From Megalobrama amblycephala (Eukaryota; Chordata; Actinopteri; Cypriniformes; Xenocyprididae), in NCBI RefSeq assembly GCF_018812025.1, contig NC_063054.1:6889582-6953581 (forward strand): DNA of 64,000 nt. The letters are read 5' to 3'. Position 1 is the first letter of the stretch; each line of letters starts with the position of its first letter. The position numbers were made by a program, and so were the translations under genes. The notes under the pieces are model-generated. The model saw only the letters and a list, made by a program, of their open reading frames with translations. It was not told the origin of the DNA and searched no databases. This document shows, in pieces, positions 12,268 through 24,310 of this stretch.

Positions 12268-13082
12268 CGTCACTGTCCGATGAAAACCACGTATGTCCAT
12301 TTTGCCGATTTTGAGATTTTTCGACGGATTAAATGTCCAGGTTCATTTCCGTATACAGTATGCTTCACATATCTAAATGGCCAATGAAAAGTTGTGAAAT
12401 CATGTCATCTGATTTTCACTTATATCCATTTGGTGTCAAAGCTGTCAATCACGGCGCGTATCTCCCGCCCTGTGGAAGCATCTCGCCGGTCTCGTGAAGT
12501 TTCATCGAAGCTCAGCACTGGATAGCCGAATAACATTGTGAGGTAAAGTATCAGCAAATGTTTGTTTTTGACAACTGTTCTCAAGTAAACGTTTCCCCCC
12601 TGACGCCAGACGTACGTCTAGGAGTGACAAAATTACGGTAGGACTGTGCAAACAAAGTATCTGTCTAGCATTACCATGTCAGTGTATTGATTCATTGTCC
12701 CTTCATAGTTTGCAAGAGACATTTAATAAATTTATAATTAATATTAAATAAACTAAGCGTATTTAATAAACTAAGACGTAGGCTATTTAATAAACTGAGC
12801 GTATTCATCTGTCAATATGAAACGCGACTTGGCCATTCTAATTAATGAACGGAAGAATGCGTATCGACCACCGTTACTGTAAAATATGCACGTATGTCCA
12901 TTTAAACTCAATTTTGGTCAAATGTGGATTATATCATTACACTGGCAAGAATATGGTTACATGTAAAGATGCCGTACCAAGTATGACAACGCTACATTCA
13001 ACTGCTTTTGAAATACGGTGTTTTTTTCACTTCCTGAAAAGTAACCGTTTTGGACATACGTGAGTTTCATCGGGCAGCGACG
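12268..13082. mobile_element. 815-bp inverted-repeat element with an empty-site copy in the same window
   Basis: Ends CGTCACTGTCCGATGAAAA and, inverted, CGTCGCTGCCCGATGAAA; the arms match over about 32 bases with four differences. ATAT flanks both sides (12264-12267, 13083-13086). The duplicated block at 14877-15651 has the same surroundings with a single ATAT (15458-15461) and no insertion, so the boundaries are defined by comparison. Because ATAT is palindromic, the true duplication could be TA, AT or ATAT. No transposase frame; superfamily undecided. Confidence 0.85.
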
Positions 13083-13170
13083 ATATGCAGAAACTAAATA
13101 TAAATAAGACTTAATTCTCAATTGATTTCAATAGTTTTTGACGTTAGCATGTTGCTAAGCTAACATGATA

Positions 13171-13651
13171 CCAAAGTCTATAGAATAACACAAGACACGT
13201 CACTCGTATTGTTTTGAATGGGACAAAGTGCAACGCGCAATATGGCGGAGTAAGTCCCGCCTTCTAAATAAGAGCCAATTGCCAATTTGTAAAGTCATTG
13301 CGTCACTGCAGCGGCCGTTAGAAGCTCCGGTTCCTAGAGAAACAGTCAAACCTGAGACTCCAAAATGAGACACGAGATGCACATTTAGGACTGCGCATGT
13401 GCATTAGCTTGATCCAGCCTGAAAAATACTGTTTTTGTCATGATTCGAGCGTTTAGAAACAAAATTTATGAGACAGTTGTTGTCAGATTTCATTGGTGAT
13501 TTCAAATATGAAATTTAATCGAAAGCTTGGCAAACAGCTTTGGAGAATTTGATGCTTCCCCGTTCAAAGAAATAGGAGATGCACTTGAATGCCCGAGAGG
13601 CGTTTCAAAGATGGCCACCGAGTGAAATGACTTGTCTTAAAGAGACTTTGG
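13171..13651 (+). mobile_element. Interspersed repeat G, copy 1
   Basis: Ends CCAAAGTCT and AGACTTTGG, with flanking TGATA at 13166-13170 and 13652-13656. Copies occur at 17950-18423 (inverted) and 60150-62681 (interrupted). The shared interior includes CAATATGGCGGA, GGCCGTTAGAAGCTCCGG and AACAGCTTTGGAGAATTTGA. It carries TTAA near its right end, the site interrupted by element F in copy 3. Confidence 0.75.
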
Positions 13652-13656
13652 TGATA

Positions 13657-14481
13657 CAAAAAAAAAAAGTAACAATTACAGTCTAATTTAAATTAGACAT
13701 CTATTTTAGCAATATTTTTGTTGTTATATTATTTCTCCCACTTTATCCACCATAATGGAAGTTTTCCACTGAGCTTGTCACAGTTCAATTTGGGATTGCA
13801 TTTCTGTTATATACACTGTACATGCGGTGCTGCTTTAAAATTAAGGTATCTTATATTCGGCTTGTGGAACAGCCTTTGTGATGGAAGCACTGCTGATCTC
13901 TTAAAAATGACTGGGTTTTAGTATAGAGCCTGTGTGTTTATATGTGACCATGTTTTATAATAATTTGTTTGAAAGGCACACGGAGCAAAATTAAATGACT
14001 TCATTCTAATGTAATTGAGAGAAATGCTTTTATTTGTTAATCCTTTCATCTCTCCTACCCTCTCGCTCCTTTTCTTTCTTTCTTTTCTTTCTCGTCTTTT
14101 CCCCATTATCAAATTCTCGTTGTTTCTCCTTCATCCCCTGACTCCTTTAATCTACTAATTTAATCTACTCTCTTCTCCTCAAGGAATCAAGGTTTGTCTG
14201 TAAGAATGGTGAAACTATCCATTGCTATAGTAGAATCTTTTACTACATCATCTGGACTCAAAAAGAATATTTTTACATTGACAGTCATTTAAAATTAGCC
14301 ACTTATATTTCTTTATGCTGTGGTGGATGTTCTACCAGTCCATGGTTTGTCTTCAGAAGGCACAAGCATTAAATTACTTATGCTTTTCCTTGGCTGCAGC
14401 TGCCTTCAATGTTAGATAGTTAAGCACAATCTCATGAAAATTCGTAAGCATTTTATGAATTGGTGAATTTATTTGAATTCC
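13657..14481. other. Unassigned DNA
   Basis: A pyrimidine-rich stretch (about 14040-14180) and a short A-run near 13661. No gene or repeat ends recognised. Confidence 0.4.
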
Positions 14482-14485
14482 TTAA

Positions 14486-16157
14486 AGAGTTAGTTCACCC
14501 AAAAATGAAAATTGTGTCATTAATTACTCACCTTCCTGTTGTCCCAAACCCGTAAGACCTTCGTTCATCTTCAGAACACAAATTAAGAATTTTTTTAAAA
14601 AAAACCAATGGCTCAGTGAGGCCTGCATTCACAGTAAGTTAATTTAGATTTTCAAAACGCCCCAGAAAGGCACTAAAGATATATTTAAAACAGTTCATGT
14701 GACTATTTCAACCTTAATGTTATGAAGTGACGAGAATACTTTTTGTGTGCCAAAAAAAAAAAAAAAAACTTTGACTTTGTTCAACAATATCTAGTGATGG
14801 GCGATTTCAAAACACTGCTTCATGAAGCTTCAAAGCTTTACGAATCTTTTGTTTTGAATCAGTGGTTCGGAGCATGATTTTGGTAAGTGACCATCACAGA
14901 GAGGAACAAAAGAGAGAAACAATGATCTCTCCCTATTCTAGCTTGTACTATTCTAAATAATGTCTGAAACTTTGTATTACCTGCAATTGCCTCTTTATGA
15001 TGAATTGCTTGTTGTATTCCTCATTTGTAGGTCGCTTTGGATAAAAGCATCTGCTAAATGAATAAATGTAAATGTGTGCTCCCCTCTAGTGTTAATTTCT
15101 GTAAACACTACTAAATGCCTGAGGTAAATGTAATGCTACATGAGATAATATTATCAAGCTGTTTTATAGATATCTTTCTGCAGTTGAAACACTGGTTGAG
15201 AGATTACATGTAAACATACCGATCAATCATCTCTTCTTCTTCTTCTGTGCTTTTTACTGGTAGCAAACATTGTTGCATTACCACGCCCCTTCTGGATTGG
15301 AGTGTAGATTGCCTGTGACGACTGTATTTGTCGTATGACTGCATCAACCAAACCGTGGCGTCCGGGACAAATAAATGTACCGTTACACCCCTAGTGAACT
15401 GTGCTTTCATCCCATGACTGCAATGGTTCATAAAGTGACTAGTTTGGGATGCTCCACATATGCAGAAACTCATATAAATAAGACTTAATTCTCAATTGAT
15501 TTCAGTAGTTTTTGATGTTAGCATGTTGCTAAGCTAACGTGATACCAAAGTCTATAGAATAACACAAGACAGGTCACTTGTATTGTTTTGAATAGGAGAA
15601 AGTGCAACGCGCAATATGACGGAATAAGTCCCACCTTCTAAATAAGAGCCAATGTATCAAACAATCTCAAACCGCCAAAGTCACATGATTTCAGTAAACA
15701 AGGCTTTGTGAAGTGTTTCGAAAATTTCAGAAGTGTTTCGAAAATTTCAATGGTTCACGTGACTTTGGCAATGCTCCAAACCACTGATTCCAAACAAACG
15801 ATTTGTAAAGCTTCAAAGCTTCATGAAGCAGTGTTTTGAAATCGCCCGTCACAAGATATTGTGGAATAAAGTCGCTATTTTGTTTTTTGTTTTTGCCGCA
15901 CAAAAAGTATTCTCGTCGTTTCATAACATTAAGGTTGAACCATTGTAGTCACATGAACTGTTTTAAAAATGTTTTTATTACCTTTCTGGGCATTTGAATG
16001 TCTAATTAACTTGTCAATGCAGGCCTCACAAACCATCAGATTTTATCAAAAATATCTTAATTTGTGTTCCGAAGATGAACGAAGGTCTTACGGGTTTTGA
16101 ACGACATGATGGTGAGTATTTAAAGAAAGAATTTTCATTTTTGGGAGAACTAACCCT
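14486..16157. mobile_element. Foldback TTAA element, family B copy 1, interrupted
   Basis: Left end AGAGTTAGTTCACCCAAAAATG and inverted right end AGGGTTAGTTCTCCCAAAAATG, flanked by TTAA (14482-14485, 16158-16161). The arms pair over several hundred bases, for example GTAAGACCTTCGTTCATCTTC with its complement near 16070. This terminus is very common in cyprinid genomes. The centre is split at 14877-15651 by a block copied from near 11671-13279. No transposase frame. Confidence 0.85.
14877..15651 (+). repeat. Copied genomic block inserted in element B1
   Basis: Near-identical to 11671-13279 without the 815-bp element: it includes the L2 tail, the hAT right end and the first part of repeat G, and stops in mid-G at GAGCCA. 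ATG sits on both edges (14874-14876 and 15652-15654), either a 3-bp duplication or microhomology. It begins in the middle of a LINE and ends in the middle of another repeat. That looks like templated filler or retro-insertion of read-through RNA, not a normal transposon. Confidence 0.75.
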
Positions 16158-16161
16158 TTAA

Positions 16162-17544
16162 TGTTGTAGTACTCAACATCATGTGGCTGGACCCAGAGCA
16201 CACCTCATGACAACCAGGCTTCATTCCCCACAAAGGAAAGCAGATTTACACTGTCTGAATCATTTAGACCCTCTTCAAATCTCTGTCTTGATTCAGACTA
16301 TCAGCCAATCATCATTGTTATGGTGTCATTTTCCTGTGGCTCCAGAGTGATTAGTCACGTTGCATTCACAGCTCAGGTGATTGGCTTAAAAATTTGTCAA
16401 ATCATGGTGATTTCAAATCATGTACTTCTAGAAGGTCCTGCGCCAGTCAAGCAACTGCCATTGAAATGAATGGGGATGCTATCAAACAGCTTTCTCCAGG
16501 TATTAAAGACTTCCTCTTCTCTCCACTCTTTCAAAGTGATAGCAAACTTGCAAGACTTGACAGATACAATAAAATCATTCAGAGTGGAGACTGGGAGACC
16601 CCGTGCAGGACTAATGTACTAAACTTAGCATGTACTTTCTCATTCCATCTTTCTCCGTGTCCCTCCTACACAGCTCTGAAGTGCTACTACACAGTTCCTC
16701 CAGCGCTTGTCAGACTACACCTACCACCGAAACGCACTTATTACAGCCCACCCTGCCTGAGCAAACCACTGTCATTGATTTATCTTCACCCACCAGTCTC
16801 TCTAAATGAAGTTATTACTTCGGGGAGAGTTGTTCAACGTCATGTTGCCCCAAGATTCCCTGTTTGACATGCTTGGATTTCATCTCATTTCAGGAGTTCT
16901 CTATATTTCTCTCACACACTCATCCCACATTCATCCTCAAAGAATTGTTTGTTTTTGAAGACAAGAGAACAAGATCTGTGGTGTATTCTGCGGCAAGCCT
17001 CTGGGTGTTCCCTTTCACAAAATGCTGAAGCAAACAGGAAAAAAAAGAAGAGGGAAAAAAATACAAACCAAAAACAAAAGCATTTTATGTGCAGGGGAAG
17101 GGATGTCAGCACAATCTTAATGGAAAAGGAATAAACAGAGTCACATAGAATCACCCATCTTGGATTCAATGTGACATCTATGCAAAGGATTCTGCAACAA
17201 ATACACAAGACCTTGTGGAAATAACATGCATAAAGAACAGCCTTGTGAATGTGAAAACACAAGTGTACCGACCCGATCACATGAGTATCAATAGTATGCA
17301 TGTGTAATCTCATGGAATACATATGCCAAAATAAGTTTTGGCATGCATATGATACACAGTTTTTCACATGCATAAATCACTTATGGGTTACACTAAGTGC
17401 AAATAGCCCACCTTATTGGTTGGCCAGACAAAATTACAAAAGAAACCAGCTTAATAACAGGAGCAGTGGAGTGGTGAGTAGGGCAGGAGGTGATAACTTT
17501 TGACATGATCAACCCTATTATTGATGTTTTGTTGTAAATATATA
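16162..17544. other. Unassigned DNA; one 157-codon open frame of doubtful meaning
   Basis: The longest open frame here (16394-16867, plus) encodes no recognisable domain and has no splice or promoter support. No repeat ends recognised. Confidence 0.35.
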
Positions 17545-17546
17545 TA

Positions 17547-17677
17547 CAGTGCCGCTTGAAAGTTTGTGAACCCCTTGCAGAATCTGTGAAAATGTGAAAA
17601 AATGTAACAAAATAAGAGAGATCATCTCACATTTTCACAGATTCTGCAAGGGCTTCACAAACTTTCAAGCGGCACTG
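17547..17677. mobile_element. Short palindromic Tc1/mariner MITE
   Basis: 131 bases, starts CAGTGCCGCTTGAAAGTTTG and ends with its inverse complement, flanked by TA at 17545-17546 and 17678-17679. The whole element folds back on itself. Size, CAGTG terminus and TA duplication fit Tc1/mariner MITEs. Confidence 0.9.
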
Positions 17678-17708
17678 TATGTTAATAGTCAAAAAGTCAA
17701 ATGGTTAA

Positions 17709-18558
17709 AGGTGCAGTATGTAATATTGACGGCTTGTGGTTGAAATGGGTGCTACAGTCCAAATTCAAAATATTAGAGTGCATTGTTTCCTCACCCCCTC
17801 CTCAGACTCTGCGCTCATGCTGGTTGCCAGATTGAGGACACGAATCCGAGTTTTCCGAGTTATCCGAGTTTTAATATATGTCTCTGGACATAGAGCTTTT
17901 TAGATGGATGCCGAGGCTTTTTAGGTTGGGTAGAATCTGTGATCTTTGACCAAAGTCCCTTTAAGACAGGTCATTTCATTCAATGGCCATCTTTGAAACT
18001 CCTCTCAGGCATGCAAATGCAGCTCCTATCTCTTTGAATGGGGAAAGATCAAATTCTCCAAAGCTGTTTGCCAAGCTTTCATTTAAATTTCATATTTGAA
18101 ATCACCAATGAAATCTGACAACAACTGTCTCATACATTTTGTTTCTAAATCATGATAAAAAGTTGTATTTTTCAGGCTGGATCAAGCTAATGCACATGCG
18201 CAGTCCTAAATGCACATCTCGGAGGTGCATTTTGGAGGCGTGTGTCTGACTGTTTCTATAGGAACCGGAGCTTTTAATGGCCACTGCAGTAACGCAATGA
18301 CTTTACCTATCAGCGATTTGCTGTTATTTAATAACGGGACTTATTCCGCCATATTGCGCATTGCACTTTCTCCCATTCAAAACTATATGAGTGACGCGTC
18401 TTGTGTTAATCTATAGTCTTTGGCTTCCATGGCTGCAGTACGCTGTGTTTGTTTTTCGGAGAACCAAGTATGTGAACTTAGCATGTTTAATAAATCTCTG
18501 CAAACATATTATGGTATTTTTGTGCTTTAGTACAGTCAAAAAATTACAAAATACACCT
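17709..18558. mobile_element. TTAA element, family D copy 1, with repeat G inside
   Basis: Left end AGGTGCAGTATGTAAT and inverted right end AGGTGTATTTTGTAAT, flanked by TTAA (17705-17708, 18559-18562). It contains repeat G copy 2 (17950-18423). Related ends occur at 28282-28570 and at 38557. Confidence 0.75.
17950..18423 (-). mobile_element. Interspersed repeat G, copy 2 (inverted, inside D1)
   Basis: Begins CCAAAGTCCCTTTAAGAC and ends AGTCTTTGG, the inverse of copy 1. The CTTTAAGAC phrase is an uninterrupted version of the site that element F occupies in copy 3. Confidence 0.75.
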
Positions 18559-18562
18559 TTAA

Positions 18563-21500
18563 GATTAGTATTCTTGTTGAACCTGTTCAATTCTCTCTTT
18601 GTGAACTTAAATTTTTATTATAATATCACACTGTATATAATAAGAAAACAATATTGGGGAAATAGTTGATAGTTTGCTTATTAATTGAAGCTTGAAGTTT
18701 ATAGAGCAGTCTTCTTTTGTAACAGCTTGTTTCTGAAGTAACCACAGACTCCTCTCATCAGCATGAGTGAACGGTAATCACCTAAATAACACCCTTCAAA
18801 ATCCCTACATAATAGTCAGCACTAACGTACATGTCTCTGCATTATTTATTTCCCTCCCAAAAAACGAATACAATAAGTTAACAATTTCCATCCAGTCACA
18901 CACAAAGCTTGACTCTGTTTCTAGCCAAATTAATTCAAATTATATAAATTAATAATGCAAATAAATTGCACGCAAATAACCCTAAACCAAGCCCTAATCC
19001 TATAGTAAGTACATGTTCTTAATTAATATTACTTAGTACTTAAATGTATAACTACACTGTAACTAGAACACCTTAAAATAAAGTGTAACTGACATTCATA
19101 ATAGATATTTATTTTTCTTATGTTTGTAGATGATGTTCTCTGACCTTGAACTTTTTTTTGTTTTGTTTTGTTTTCTTTTCTTTTTATCATCATGTCCAAC
19201 TTTGATTACTTACAACAAAAAAACAAATTTATCCTACTAAAACTGTTAAAGTATCTGCAATATGAATTCATGCTGCTCAGGTAATGCACACAGCATGTTT
19301 CATTTTGATGTATGCAACTGCATGGATCCTTGTGAGACTAATTTTAATTATGTTACCTTAAGTGTGTTGGAACGAGGCCGTCAGCAGCAGGTGTCAGCCT
19401 ATCTTCCACCCAACTGAGACTCAATAACATGTTTGAGATGTTTTGCTCCATCTCTCTCCCCACTGGTCACTTCATCACTAAGTGCTTTCACCAGCTGTTA
19501 GGCTTCCGTTTATATTGTCTGTAATGTATTGTGCTAAGTTTGCATTGCACATATAATACGCATTAGAATCCAGCTCTTCATTTCCAGATTGTGACCTCAG
19601 TCTTCTCATTCTCATAAAACATGTTCCTCTCACTGAGCCAATGAATTAAAATGCATTTTGAAAGATGTAAATTTACTGGAATTATGGTTTTTATTGGCCA
19701 AAACTGAGTCGGGAGCTGTTTTTGGTTGAGACAGACTGGATGTTTGTACCACGGACTGGATAAAATATCCGCTTTTGGTGCAGTTTCCTTCTCACAGCCT
19801 GTTCATGTAAACTGTTCAGGGACATTGATGGCACACCTTTTACTGACCCTGTACCCAACCGTTATAAAGGGAAAAAGTAAAACAGCCAGTCTTATTTTGG
19901 CTCTGATATCACATAGCGATCTCATGGTTGCCAAACCAATTTTAGAAAGCGGAGACGAAACAAAGTATCACCCTTCTTTTTCCCCCAGATGAAGCTTGGG
20001 ATGCTGTGAAACCCATGAGAAAATAACATAGTCCCTCTTCCCTGAAGCTGTGGCTGTTGCTCTTGGCTAGTCCTGGCAATGGTTCTTCATCATTGTTTCA
20101 AACAGTTCCAATAGAGAAATAATGGGCTTTTGGAGTGTTGTCAATGGCTTGGGGGGAAAACGCCTGCTGTGAGATAGAGTCTGGGCCTGCTTCATTCATT
20201 TTTTCTCAGTTGGCACCTTTCCTTTTGTTGTTTAATGTACAGCAGTAATATTCCATGATGAGAACCGATCTTAGATAAGTTTGTACAGTTCAAAAACCCT
20301 CTAATACACAGGACACAATGTGTTAATCTGCTCAAATCCGTAAGAATCTAACTTCAACCTGCAGGAGGAGATTGAGATTAAAAGAACTCATTTGTGTGCA
20401 CATCTCCAATGAAAGAGACATTATGAATTTGCAATCAGATATAAAGATCTTGAACTTTGGATCACAATTTTATGTTATAACTTGGCTTACTTTGGGTTTA
20501 TTTCAAATGTACTCTACAGGAGACCTTTTGATCATGGCTCCAGTGTTGAAGAAAGAAACCCATTAGACACCGAGACTGAGAAAACTATGACAGAAGTATG
20601 TGAAGTTGAAGACAACAGAGTATAACCTAGAGGTATTACTGTAGAAGAATGCCATGACACAAACTCCAAGTAACACAATAGTTGCAACCCAGGCTTGTCC
20701 CTGTGGTGACATTTCTGCAGAATGATATGTCAGGGTTCTCCTCTGAACGAGCACTGATTTGCCTCCGATTTCAGGCATTTGTCAGTGATTTCGCAAAATT
20801 GGGACTAAAATCGTGCACTGTGAACTCAGCATTAATGTGCTCTCTTTCCCTCTTGTTTTGCCAGCTCATTGTGCCACTTTGTGCCCACTTGTACTACATT
20901 ACACTTAGTTGTTTATTAGTAGTAGTTCCTATTTTGCTGCTCTAGTGGTGTCTTGATCTGCCTTCTGTTCCAGAGTGTCCTTGCTATTGTTTTGTATTTC
21001 TCCCCTTATTTTTCTTAGCATTTTATGGAGTTCATAGTTTACTTTAGTAATGTAACGATGTAGTTCAGAAGAAGATGAAGGTTCAAACTGGTTTCAGCAA
21101 ATAAAAGGTTCTTTAAATCAAACTCAGGTAATCCAATGGTACAAGAGCAATGTGACAGAGTGTCTACACACACACAAACAATACCGGACAAAGTGATGAA
21201 GTAATGAGAACTCAAGAGGAAATTAACACTCCGGATTCGGGAAATGCGCTGCGCGTTTTGCTGGATTTTTCACATAGGCGCAAAATAAACGTGAAATACT
21301 CCGTCATTTGTCATAGAGACAGAAGTAATATCAATTGCAACTACAGAATGTCTTGTGTACACTCACAGTAAAAATTAAATGTGCTTTTTGCAAAATAAAG
21401 ACATGATGCGCGACCTGCCATCTCTCTGACTAAAGTCCAATCTGATACTCCCTCAGAAAATGAACTGTAACTTTGAATACTAATCACACAGACATGAGAC

Positions 21501-21649
21501 ATATGTCTAAAGAAACGTTGAAATGTCAGGTTTAAAATCATGTAAGTCAAAATCAAAAACAAATATTCTGTTTACGTAATCTATGTGAAAAGAGAGTAAT
21601 GCAAGTTGTTGGCCCACGAAGCGTGAGATGATGGGATGATGAGACAGTG
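18563..21649. other. Unassigned, low repeat content apart from fragments
   Basis: At 18978-19093 a fragment ending TTAAAATAAAGTGTAACTG resembles the end of a fish foldback repeat. At about 20790-20835 the phrase CTAAAATCGTGCACTGTGAAC resembles the right end of element F. Otherwise no gene or repeat boundary is recognised, so a host intron or intergenic DNA is the simplest reading. Confidence 0.4.
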
Positions 21650-22583
21650 ACTGCGTTTACATGGACAGCAGTAATCCGATATTAACACGATTAAGACAAT
21701 ACTCTGATTAAGAAAGGACCATGTAAACAGCAATGTTTTATTACCTTAATCTGACTAAAGTCATACTCGAAGTAAACACAAATCGAATTAAGACAGGTGG
21801 AGTATTCCTATTTTAGTCGCATTATTGGAGTGCATTGTAGACATGTACACACCTTAATCACACTATTAACGTCATGTGGCAGTTTTCGCCGCACTTTGCT
21901 ACAGGACACATACCGTTTTGACGGCAAACGAGAGCAAGCTTCAAGCAAGAAGCCACAAATCAAATTCCTCTCACCTCATCTCTCATCCAGAACCTCTGAG
22001 TTTGTCGTGGTGGCATGAATGAAAGTTGCCGAATTAAAGTACAGGAGGCCTGTTGCTGGAGAATTTGTATCCACCGTTGTATTTACAGAGCCCCTCGCAT
22101 GAGAGGGAAAATAAAATAGTAGCCTAGGCTAAATCGTGCGAACGGTTTACTAATTTGTTCCCTCAATTTATAAATCATGTGCATATCATTTATAAATCGA
22201 GGGAATTTAATTAGTAAATCGTGCGCACAATTTATTTATTTTTTCTTGCATGTCATGTGCAGGGCTCCGTATCTATTTGCACGTATATTGCATGTCAAAT
22301 AATTAACTGCACTTGAAGCTTTTGTAAGATTCAAAATGAAACACCCAAAACTGTATATAGCACAAACTGTGTGGTGATACGTGAAATTCTGTAGAGAACG
22401 TCGGACGGCGTGCCGTGGGGACGTAATGACGTTTGCCCTTAATCGATCTATGTTATATAACATGTAAAACGGGAACATGAAAGGAATATTTTAAAGGCAA
22501 CTCATGTAAACACCTTAATCATAATATTGTCTTAATCAGAATAAGGTCAGTAATTAGATTACTGCTGTCCATGTAAACGTAGT
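21650..22583. mobile_element. 934-bp inverted-repeat DNA element
   Basis: Left end ACTGCGTTTACATGGACAGC, right end inverted ACTACGTTTACATGGACAGC, nearly perfect for 27 bases. Flanks contain CAGTGAC and CAATGAC, a probable 7-8 bp duplication suggesting hAT. Inside, a second palindrome spans about 22140-22225. Short GATGATGAGACA repeats lie on both flanks. No transposase frame. Confidence 0.75.
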
Positions 22584-22868
22584 CAATGACAAGGGATGAT
22601 GAGACAGGGATGATGAGACAATGACAAACAGCTGTGGTAATCAATGAGTGTCCATGGTAACAGATTAATGGCGGAAAACTAGAACAAAGGAAACATGTGA
22701 CTGAAGACAAACCAACTAAAAGTCCTTGAAAATGAAACTAAACACACAGACTGTGACAAGTATTTAGTTTTCAATTGATTTTGCCATAGAAGTTTGCTTT
22801 TCACCTTTTTCCTTTACTGGTTCCTTTTAGTTTTTTTTTTTTTATTAGTAGTTTCTCTAGTTATTGCA

Positions 22869-23442
22869 TAGACTGGGTAAACCCAGCCTGATCTGCCGGC
22901 GATTTGATTTCGTCCGGCAACTCAGTCTGGAAACCCGTACATTAATTTCTGCTGCATCTGTTACACTTTTGCAGGAACCAATCACAGACTGGCTTATCCA
23001 CCTTGCTCGCTATTGGCGGGTACAGAGCTCTTTCTATGGCTCTGGGCGGGTATAACACGATGATGTCTCTCGCACAACAGTCAATCCAATTCCTTTTAAC
23101 CTCTCAACGATGCTAAATGACTTCTTTAGTTTAGCAAACAAATCGCTCGACTGGGTGTAAATACCACTCACTTTCATGTTTTTTGCACAACCTGCAAAAA
23201 TCGCTCAATGCCATTGCTGCTTCTGCAAACCGCTGATCATGCTACAAACTAAACCTGTCTGGATTTTTCGCGTCGCTCTGCAAAGTACGTCACCCGGATC
23301 GTTGATCTGATTGGTTGAAGGACTATCCAATTGCGTGAATAATGCTCGTTGACCACGCCTCTTGTGCAGTAGGAAATACATAGCAAACTCCCCAGACCAA
23401 TGTTCAATTTTAAATTAAGCTTGGTCTGGTGATAGCCAGACA
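22869..23442 (+). mobile_element. 574-bp element with 10-bp target duplication, copy J1
   Basis: Starts TAGACTGGGTAAACCCAG and ends CTGGTGATAGCCAGACA. The 10-mer AGTTATTGCA flanks both sides (22859-22868, 23443-23452). Copy J2 at 53226-53811 is inverted, nearly identical and flanked by a different 10-mer. The two termini are not ordinary inverted repeats; each end is itself a small hairpin. No A-tail and no coding frame of known family. A 10-bp duplication would suit a Mutator-like element, but the class is open. Confidence 0.85.
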
Positions 23443-23469
23443 AGTTATTGCATATAATTAGTTTCCAAC

Positions 23470-24310
23470 ATCTGTCTTGTGTTTGCTGTGTCTCTTGTTT
23501 GTTCCAGTCCTGTCCTGTTTGTTCCAATTGTTTGGACTATGTTAACTTCTTCCCTTGCCTCATTGTGTCTTGTCTATTGTTTGTTAATAAATCAGTGTAA
23601 CTCATTCTGTGATTGAGTCCTCTCTCATAGATCCATGATATTATATTTTGTAAAGTTTTCAAAGTAAAATGTCCAGTGAGTGGTGCTAAAAGCGTGTTCA
23701 GTTTTTCCGCAAAAAGATGAACGTGAATCTGGCAACATTTTATTACATAGTACATATTGCGATGATTCAGAAATGAAATGTCCAGTGAGTGGTGCTGGAA
23801 ACTGCAGTGAGTTGTAAATTTTTGGAGTTTTGCAAAATGTAGGTAGAGACACATTTTTCTACTGAGTCTACGTTGCATAGTTTTGAAAGTAAGAAAACTG
23901 TGAATGTGTCAAACGCCTGTGTATGTGTACGAGTCAAATGAAGTATGCTTTGCAAGTGGGGTGGACAGAGTTTTTTTTTTAGGGGCATTCTCTCTGTAAC
24001 AGAAGCCAGCTAGTAAAACTGTGTGAGTAAACCTCACTACCCTGGGCTCAAGAGGCGCACTAGCGACTGAGGTAGAATTTTTTTAATTTGATATTTTTGT
24101 TTTTAGAGGCTGTGGTCCTTAGGAAATGTAGATTTGAATCCCGCTCGGAGCAGGGTTGGTAGAACCGGAGGGGTTACATTGGTGCCGTGACCCAGATAGG
24201 AGTGAGGTTTAGGGTTGTGAGTGTAACGGAGGACAACTAGGAAGAGCTTTGTGAGTAAACCTCGCTCCCTAGGCCTCAAGAGGAGCACTAGTGACTGATG
24301 CTACTGATTT
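23470..24310. repeat. Two diverged local repeats
   Basis: AAATGTCCAGTGAGTGGTGCT occurs at about 23669 and again at about 23777. A second phrase, GTGAGTAAACCTC followed by CTCAAGAGG and GCACTAG, occurs at about 24025-24068 and 24251-24294, with TTTGAATCCCGCTCGG between, resembling a tRNA box B. Possibly a degenerate tRNA-derived element; unassigned. Confidence 0.35.

Noticed and set aside
14792..15853. Separate hAT element inside B1 (TAGTGATGGGCG start)
   Set aside because: The apparent flanks CAATATC/GATATTG are part of the B1 palindrome itself, not a target duplication.
16394..16867. 157-codon plus-strand open frame
   Set aside because: No recognisable domain, low-complexity Pro/Ser-rich end, no splice or promoter support; frames of this size arise by chance in 64 kb.
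22864..23055. Open frame shared by J1 and J2 as a gene
   Set aside because: Lies within a repeat, lacks known motifs; two young copies share any frame by descent. Kept only as a note in findings.
24120..24160. tRNA gene (box B-like TTTGAATCCCG)
   Set aside because: No acceptor or anticodon stem can be folded around it and no convincing box A; at most a degenerate tRNA-derived repeat.
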